Origin: Verrucomicrobia subdivision 3 bacterium UBA7542
GTDB taxonomy: Bacteria; Verrucomicrobiota; Verrucomicrobiia; Limisphaerales; UBA11358
Length of the DNA: 18,964 nucleotides
Reading direction: 5' to 3'
NCBI GenBank assembly: GCA_002479245.1
Contig: DLMG01000104.1
Span: 1-18,964 of the forward strand
Shown: positions 14,590 through 18,964 of the stretch, piece by piece
How positions within the stretch are numbered: the stretch's first letter is position 1
Layout of the letters: each line of letters opens with the position of its first letter
The notes under the pieces: generated by a model
The model's database searches: none
Seen by the model: only the letters and a program-made list of their open reading frames with translations
Told to the model about the DNA's origin: nothing
Position numbers and translations under genes: made by a program

Positions 14590-15810
14590 TCAGTTTTTGG
14601 AACGCGTATAAATTACTTCAACAAAATCAACCGCCCGGTGGCACAGCGGCTCCCAGTCGAGTTCGGCTTCGACCCGCGCGGCGGATTGGGCGGCGCGGAT
14701 TTGCCAGGCCGGGGATGGTTCATCAAGCCAGTCGAGGATTTTTTTGCCGAAATCTGTGCCATCGAATTCCGAGAAGCGCACCATCGGGTCGTTTTGGAAA
14801 TAGCCCCGGATGCTTTGGAGGGGCGTGCAGACGCTGGGCAGTCCGCTGGCGACGTATTCGACGACCTTGGCGACGAACGCGCAGTGTGTGCCAGCGGATT
14901 CCTCATAGGGCACGATGCCCACGCTGGCGTCGGCCAGGTGTCTGGCCACTTCGGCGTATGGCACAAAACCGGTGGCTTCAAATTTGAAGCCGGGAATTTC
15001 CCGGTGTGTGCGCGCCAAAAAATTTTCAAGCGCGGCGGTGCGCTGGCCGACAAAACGAAAGACGGTGCCAGGACGGTTTTGGGTCACATGCCGGATCGCG
15101 CCAAAGGCAATGTCGCCGAGGTGATGCGCGTCAAACGAACCGTGCATGACGACGACCGGCGGGAGATTGGGCGCAATCATCCGCACATAAAATGGAAAAT
15201 ATTCCGCCGCATAGCCGAAGTAAATCGGCAGGATTCTTTCGCGCGGATAGCCGCGCTCGACAAAGTAATCGGCCAGGGTGTCGGAAATCGCCAGCACACC
15301 GTCCGCACCGTAACGGACGGGCATGGAAATTTCGTAGCGCTTGAGCATCTCAACAAACGGACGGGGTGCGATGTAGGCCGGCCAGGTTTCCATGAAACCG
15401 GTGAGGAGGTCGGGAAAATTCATGACGACCGGCACGTTCAGCCGTCGTTTCAACCGGCCGGCGGCCACGGCGGAAATCGCGTGTTGCGAGAGCAGTAAAT
15501 CGAATTTTATCGTGCGCGCGGCCCGGGCAACCATGCGCTGCAAAAAGGATGGATAGAGCAGATATTTAAAATTCCGCAGCCGGGCGTAGCGTCCCATTTG
15601 CCAGGCGGTGAACTGATGCAAATGGATGTGGAATTTTTCTTTGACGGCTTCGGATTCGGCGATTTGCGGGCAAAAAACGTGGACTTCGTGGCCGCGCCGG
15701 ACCATTTCTTCGACCAGATAAACGGCCTCCGCCGAACCGCCGCCGGACGGCGGATAAAACGGTTCGTGGGTCAGAAACGCGATACGCAACGGAAATTTGG
15801 ATTCGCGCAC
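14590..15810 (-). CDS. Family 4 glycosyltransferase (GT-B fold)
   Basis: A 406-residue predicted GT4 enzyme that transfers a sugar from a nucleotide-sugar donor, probably in surface polysaccharide or glycolipid assembly. The N-terminal Rossmann half starts 'LRIAFLTHEPFYPPSGGGSAEAVYLVEEMVRRGHEVHVF', with the glycine-rich acceptor loop at 22-26. The C-terminal half contains 'VVMHGSFDAHHLGD' (219-233), 'GIVPYEES' (298-305) and the donor-site pattern 'AKVVEYVASGLPSVCTPL' (314-331), with E318 in the usual place. The GTG start at 15810 is supported by an in-frame TAG four codons upstream. There is no signal peptide. The next gene, 14 bp downstream, is glnE; no functional link between the two is obvious. 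Donor and acceptor are unknown. Confidence 0.88.
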   Translation of the reverse strand: MRESKFPLRIAFLTHEPFYPPSGGGSAEAVYLVEEMVRRGHEVHVFCPQIAESEAVKEKFHIHLHQFTAWQMGRYARLRNFKYLLYPSFLQRMVARAARTIKFDLLLSQHAISAVAAGRLKRRLNVPVVMNFPDLLTGFMETWPAYIAPRPFVEMLKRYEISMPVRYGADGVLAISDTLADYFVERGYPRERILPIYFGYAAEYFPFYVRMIAPNLPPVVVMHGSFDAHHLGDIAFGAIRHVTQNRPGTVFRFVGQRTAALENFLARTHREIPGFKFEATGFVPYAEVARHLADASVGIVPYEESAGTHCAFVAKVVEYVASGLPSVCTPLQSIRGYFQNDPMVRFSEFDGTDFGKKILDWLDEPSPAWQIRAAQSAARVEAELDWEPLCHRAVDFVEVIYTRSKN

Positions 15811-15885
15811 GCGGTAACGCTATGCAATTTGGGCCGGACCGTTCAATCATAATCAGCGTATCAGCGTCACCGGCAGGCAAAAAGT

Positions 15886-15913
15886 TTGACAAGCGCGGCT
15901 GGGACTTTAGATT
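15886..15913 (+). promoter_or_regulatory. Promoter of tRNA-Ala
   Basis: A perfect -35 TTGACA (15886-15891), a 16-bp spacer and -10 TAGATT (15908-15913, 4 of 6 consensus bases). The predicted transcription start is about 15920, roughly nine bases before the mature tRNA 5' end. The position and quality fit a strong sigma-70-type tRNA promoter. Confidence 0.7.
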
Positions 15914-15928
15914 ACGTCCTCTCCGGAT

Positions 15929-16004
15929 GGGGTCGTAGCTCAGTTGGTAGAGCGCCTGAATGGCATTCAGGAGGTCAGGGGTTCGAACCCCCTCGGCTCC
16001 ACCA
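15929..16004 (+). tRNA. tRNA-Ala, anticodon GGC, CCA encoded
   Basis: A 76-nt cloverleaf. The acceptor stem GGGGTCG / CGGCTCC contains the G3:U70 wobble pair, the alanine identity element. The D-arm GCTC-AGTTGGTAGA-GC, the anticodon stem CCTGA / TCAGG with loop ATGGCAT (anticodon GGC, reading GCC), and the T-arm AGGGG-TTCGAAC-CCCCT are all intact. Discriminator A73 is followed by an encoded CCA. Confidence 0.98.
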
Positions 16005-16006
16005 GG

Positions 16007-16022
16007 CCCGAAAGCTTTCGGG
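16007..16022 (+). terminator. Palindrome just after tRNA-Ala, possible processing or termination hairpin
   Basis: A perfect 16-bp palindrome CCCGAAAGCTTTCGGG starts two bases after the CCA end. It has no T-run, so as an intrinsic terminator it is weak. It may instead mark the 3' trailer of the precursor or be the edge of the following repeat array. Confidence 0.35.
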
Positions 16023-16024
16023 GC

Positions 16025-16274
16025 TGCCGCGCCGGAGCGAAGCGTAGACGGGCTAAAATCACAGAAATGTTTCGAGCTTCAACTCGGCAAGCCAGTTGCT
16101 GATGCGGCAGCGTAGCGAGGACGAAGGTTGCCGCGCCGGAGCACAGAGTGCGTAGGCGGGCTGGTACAACACACTGCCAGCGGGCTACGGCTCGGCAAGC
16201 CAGTCTGATTCGCAACGCAGGGCGAAGGCGGGCCAAAGTCAAACTTCGCCACGAGCTTCGATCCGGCAAGCCAG
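16025..16274. repeat. Imperfect ~105-bp tandem repeat array after tRNA-Ala
   Basis: TGCCGCGCCGGAGC occurs at 16025-16038 and 16129-16142. GCGTAGACGGGCT (16042-16054) and GCGTAGGCGGGCT (16150-16162) follow at the same offset of about 105-108 bp. CGGCAAGCCAG occurs three times (16085, 16193, 16264). This makes about two and a half diverged units. Reading frames across the array are not conserved, so it is probably non-coding. Confidence 0.7.
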
Positions 16275-16461
16275 CCAGAATCCAGTCAACAGACCGGCGA
16301 ACTTGTCCGGTCTTGGGGCGGGGCTCTGACAGATCTCTTCATCAAGCATGTTCTATGTCGTGTTGTAAGTTTTGCTCACTCTTTTTTGACACAACATCCG
16401 ATGGCGAACGATAGTCACCGCCATCTCACCATTCTGTGGCGAATCAACGTGGTAAGGCCTC

Positions 16462-16534
16462 CTGACAGGATTGATCTAAACGAGCGACTCACAGAGTCAG
16501 TCCGGACTGTCAGTGAAAGTACTGACAGGATTGT
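16462..16534. promoter_or_regulatory. Cluster of palindromes and direct repeats, candidate operator
   Basis: CTGACAGGATTG occurs twice, exactly 60 bp apart (16462 and 16522). Between them are GACTC/GAGTC (16486-16498), a perfect 12-bp palindrome CAGTCCGGACTG (16498-16509) and an inverted pair CTGTCAGT / ACTGACAG (16507-16514 / 16521-16528). The cluster ends about 33 bp upstream of the candidate -35 box. It could bind a regulator of the hydrolase gene or be one more structured repeat. Confidence 0.4.
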
Positions 16535-16566
16535 GATAAATAGTGGCGAGTTAGGACGAATTCTGC

Positions 16567-16594
16567 TTGAAATATCAATGAAATATGCTATTTT
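16567..16594 (+). promoter_or_regulatory. Candidate promoter of the glycoside hydrolase gene
   Basis: TTGAAA (16567-16572), a 16-bp spacer, then TATTTT (16589-16594) in a locally AT-rich patch. It would give a leader of about 125 nt before the ATG at 16727. Confidence 0.4.
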
Positions 16595-16726
16595 ACCGGC
16601 AATGAATTGGGGGGTTTTGCCCGATCTCGCCGAAGGCGTAGCTCAATGGAAAGCCGCCCGCAGGTATCAAACTTTGAGCCTTGACCAAAACCTCTTTACC
16701 CCTTCCTTAAACATTCGATTCGACTT

Positions 16727-18964
16727 ATGAAATCCCGATATCAAATTGCAGCCTTGGCAATCATACTCGGTGGCTTCGCCGCCACCGGTCTGGCACAGAC
16801 GACAATATTCAACGAAAATTTCGACGGCGGATATACAGGCGCGTTCAGCACATCCTCGTATTCAGGAGGCAGCCCCACCGCCACCGGCAACGCTGTACAG
16901 GCGAGCGGCGGAAACCCGAACGGTTGCTGGCAGGAGACCATGACGGCAACGACCAGCAGTGACTATTATACCGGGCAGGTGCAGTTGTCGACGGTTTCCG
17001 GGAACACGGACGCGACCCCGTCAGACTACGTGTTGTCCTTCGATGCCAAAGGCAGCCAGGCGGCCAACATACAGTTCATTATCGAATCCTGGTCGGGCAA
17101 TTATTGGAGCGGCACAAAGATCATGGACGCGACCGTCAACGACCAGTTGAATGCGGCCAATACCTGGCAGACTTTCAGCGTAAACCTGGGCAGTCTCACG
17201 GGGGCCAACCCGACCGGCGCAACCTGGCAGTTGAACTTTCAAATCAATGCCTGGCAGTGGGGCGGCGCCGGCTACACCGACACCCTGACCATCGACAATA
17301 TCATCCTGGTGCATCTTGCTAATTCCATCGTGCTGACCTCATCGGCCAACCCTTTAGCCGACGGCGGCAGCGTCACCTTCACCGCCACAGTGTTGACCAA
17401 TGGGGTCACCGCAGGCAACGCCACCGGCCAGGTGGTGTTTTCTGCAGCCAGCGGTCCGTTCAGCACCAACACGGTGAGCGGGGGCAGCGCCACCAGTTTC
17501 TCCATTACCAATCTGCCGGTGGGCACGGACCTGATCACCGCCATCTACTCCGGCGGCAATTATCCGGGCGGCACCAACATGTTGAACCAAGTCGTCAACG
17601 CCCCGTCTGGCTCAAGCCTGGCGCAGGCCAATCTCCCGATTTACACCGATAATCTGGTGAATGGTTTTCAAAATTGGAGTTGGGCGGCGGTAAATCTGGA
17701 AAACTATTCGCCGGTTCATTCGGGCGTTTATTCCATCAGTGTCACCGATGGCGGTAACTACCAGGCGCTCGTTTTTGCACGTCCGGATTTTAATACCAGC
17801 CCCTACGCCAGTCTTAGTTTTTGGATCAATGGCGGCAGCGCCGGCGGTCAAAAACTGCAAGTGTGGGGATCGCTGGATGGCACCAATCAGGGGGCCTATT
17901 CCTTGGGAGCTTTACAAACCAATACCTGGCAGCAAATCACCATTCCGCTTTCCGCCTTGAGCGTGTCCAACAAGGCAAATTGCAGCGGCTTTGGGATTCA
18001 GGGCAACGATAACGGCGCGGCCCAATCCACTTTTTACGTGGACGACGTTCAACTGGTGGCCGCGTCTGCGCCGGCCCTGGTTCACCTGGGAGTGGATGCC
18101 GGGCAGGCGTTGCGCACAGTGGATGCGCGCCAGTTTGGACTCAATACCGCAACCTGGGACGGCAGTCTGGACAGTTCAACAACGCTGCCGTTGCTTGAGC
18201 AAATCGGTTGTTTGACTTTGCGCTGGCCGGGGGGCTCGACTTCGGACGCCTATAATTGGGCCAGCGACCCGAGCGGGAATTCCACCTTCATGTTCATCGC
18301 CACTAATCTGGGCGCTCAAGTTTTCACCACTGTCAATTACGGCACCGGCACTGCCGATGAAGCGGCCGCCTGGGTGCTCTCGGCCAACAAAACCAATAAT
18401 TGCGGTTTCAAGTATTGGGAAATTGGCAATGAATGCTATGGTTCATGGGAAGCCGATTCCCATGCCATTCCCCACGATCCTTACACTTATGCCATCAATG
18501 CGGCGGCTTACATTCAACAGATGAAGGCGGCTTACCCGAATGTGCCCATTAAAGTGGGCATCGTCGTCGTGCCGGGAGAGGGAAGTTCTTCCAATAACGC
18601 GACACATTTTACCACCAATCCAAGGACTGGCACCACGAACTATGGGTGGACCCCCATCGTGTTGTCCGAACTGAAGAGCCTGGGGGTCCTGCCCGATTTC
18701 CTCATTTATCATTTTTACTGGCAATACACCAGCTCCGGCTGGAGCTTTTACTCTGGCTCTCCCGACAGCGACCCCTTGCTGTTGCAGGTCGCAGGCAATC
18801 CGTGTCCCCTGACCTGGACCGACTGGGCCAGCGCCGCCGCCAACTTACGACAGCAAATCAGCGATTACGTTGGACTCACGGGCACCAACATTGAGTTGTG
18901 CGTGACAGAAAACAACAGCGACGCCGGGGCCATGGGCCGGGAATCCACCAGCCTGGTCAACGCG
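16727..18964 (+). CDS. Secreted multidomain glycoside hydrolase (clan-A-like), 3' end cut by window
   Basis: An open frame of 746 codons reaches the right edge without a stop, so the protein is longer. Signal peptide about 1-23 (IAALAIILGGFAATGLA, then Q). Beta-sandwich, probably carbohydrate-binding, about 25-196. Ig-like domain about 200-290 ('SANPLADGGSVTFTATV ... VGTDLITAIYSGG'). Second jelly-roll about 303-445, ending 'FYVDDVQLV'. Catalytic domain from about 452: 'RWPGGSTSDAYNW' (499-511), probable acid/base Glu569 in 'YWEIGNECYGSWE', and probable nucleophile Glu728 in 'IELCVTENNSD'. These resemble arabinofuranosidase- or GH44/GH51/GH79-type TIM barrels acting on plant polysaccharide; the exact family is unsure. 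It starts at ATG 16727 after an AT-rich leader, with no clear Shine-Dalgarno site. Confidence 0.85.
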   Translation, partial: MKSRYQIAALAIILGGFAATGLAQTTIFNENFDGGYTGAFSTSSYSGGSPTATGNAVQASGGNPNGCWQETMTATTSSDYYTGQVQLSTVSGNTDATPSDYVLSFDAKGSQAANIQFIIESWSGNYWSGTKIMDATVNDQLNAANTWQTFSVNLGSLTGANPTGATWQLNFQINAWQWGGAGYTDTLTIDNIILVHLANSIVLTSSANPLADGGSVTFTATVLTNGVTAGNATGQVVFSAASGPFSTNTVSGGSATSFSITNLPVGTDLITAIYSGGNYPGGTNMLNQVVNAPSGSSLAQANLPIYTDNLVNGFQNWSWAAVNLENYSPVHSGVYSISVTDGGNYQALVFARPDFNTSPYASLSFWINGGSAGGQKLQVWGSLDGTNQGAYSLGALQTNTWQQITIPLSALSVSNKANCSGFGIQGNDNGAAQSTFYVDDVQLVAASAPALVHLGVDAGQALRTVDARQFGLNTATWDGSLDSSTTLPLLEQIGCLTLRWPGGSTSDAYNWASDPSGNSTFMFIATNLGAQVFTTVNYGTGTADEAAAWVLSANKTNNCGFKYWEIGNECYGSWEADSHAIPHDPYTYAINAAAYIQQMKAAYPNVPIKVGIVVVPGEGSSSNNATHFTTNPRTGTTNYGWTPIVLSELKSLGVLPDFLIYHFYWQYTSSGWSFYSGSPDSDPLLLQVAGNPCPLTWTDWASAAANLRQQISDYVGLTGTNIELCVTENNSDAGAMGRESTSLVNA

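Larger units (their letters stand above)
16275..16726. other. Non-coding region upstream of the glycoside hydrolase
   Basis: About 450 bp with base composition less GC-rich than its surroundings. It contains the palindrome cluster and direct repeats at 16462-16534 and a candidate promoter at 16567-16594. A 114-codon reading frame crosses it but has no family resemblance and runs through these elements. The last 130 bp form the probable 5' untranslated leader of the hydrolase gene; I recognise no riboswitch in it. Confidence 0.55.

Noticed and set aside
14638..15498. Plus-strand 286-codon frame opposite the glycosyltransferase
   Set aside because: Shadow of the GT4 gene; no family features of its own.
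15967..16269. Minus-strand 100-codon reading frame ending in 'VEPRGFEPLTS'
   Set aside because: Its end is the antisense of tRNA-Ala, a common false gene call, and the rest is antisense of the 105-bp repeat array.
10363..16726. CRISPR array or insertion sequence as the source of the repeats
   Set aside because: The repeats have no regular spacer pattern, no cas genes and no transposase nearby. Their units are palindromic or simple-sequence tracts.
16595..16726. Riboswitch in the leader of the hydrolase gene
   Set aside because: The leader has some short complementary stretches but matches no riboswitch core that I recognise.
16386..16730. Plus-strand 114-codon frame whose stop overlaps the hydrolase ATG as ATGA
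   Set aside because: TTG start, no recognisable domain, and it runs through the palindrome cluster and candidate promoter. The ATGA overlap is probably chance.

Overview
The window looks like chromosomal DNA of a verrucomicrobial bacterium, most likely of the Pedosphaera/Limisphaera kind. This is inference from gene style: large secreted proteins ending in a short beta-rich 'LNWSA...FYRI' tail, an MMPL exporter fused to an acyltransferase, GTG starts without clear Shine-Dalgarno sites, and an unusually dense set of short palindromic and simple-sequence repeats. No phage, transposase, CRISPR or rRNA gene was seen.

Left block (52-9273, all on the minus strand, so read right to left). A secreted S53 (sedolisin/kumamolisin) peptidase is followed by tilS (tRNA-Ile lysidine synthetase). 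After tilS comes a three-gene envelope module: a small lipoprotein, an MMPL/RND exporter fused to an LpxL-like acyltransferase, and a LolA-like carrier. The module's genes overlap (ATGA, then about 40 bp), so they are probably translationally coupled. The set resembles the transport part of aryl-polyene-like lipid clusters; any biosynthetic genes would lie beyond the left edge.

Middle block (9580-15810). Two plus-strand genes, a WalJ/YycJ-type metallo-beta-lactamase-fold hydrolase and a SpoU/TrmH RNA methyltransferase, converge on a minus-strand pair. That pair is a family 4 glycosyltransferase followed 14 bp later by glnE, the two-domain glutamine synthetase adenylyltransferase.

Right block (15886-18964, plus strand). 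A tRNA-Ala(GGC) with a good promoter is followed by an array of about 105-bp imperfect repeats. A non-coding stretch follows, with clustered palindromes and a candidate promoter. Last is a large secreted glycoside hydrolase, open at the right edge: signal peptide, beta-sandwich, Ig-like domain, second beta-sandwich, clan-A-like catalytic domain.

The most striking signal is the repeat load. At least nine separate elements of about eight types occur in 19 kb. Five lie inside open reading frames: two in the exporter-acyltransferase linker, one in tilS and two in glnE. They are translated in frame as low-complexity inserts between conserved domains. One further element supplies the stop codon of glnE.
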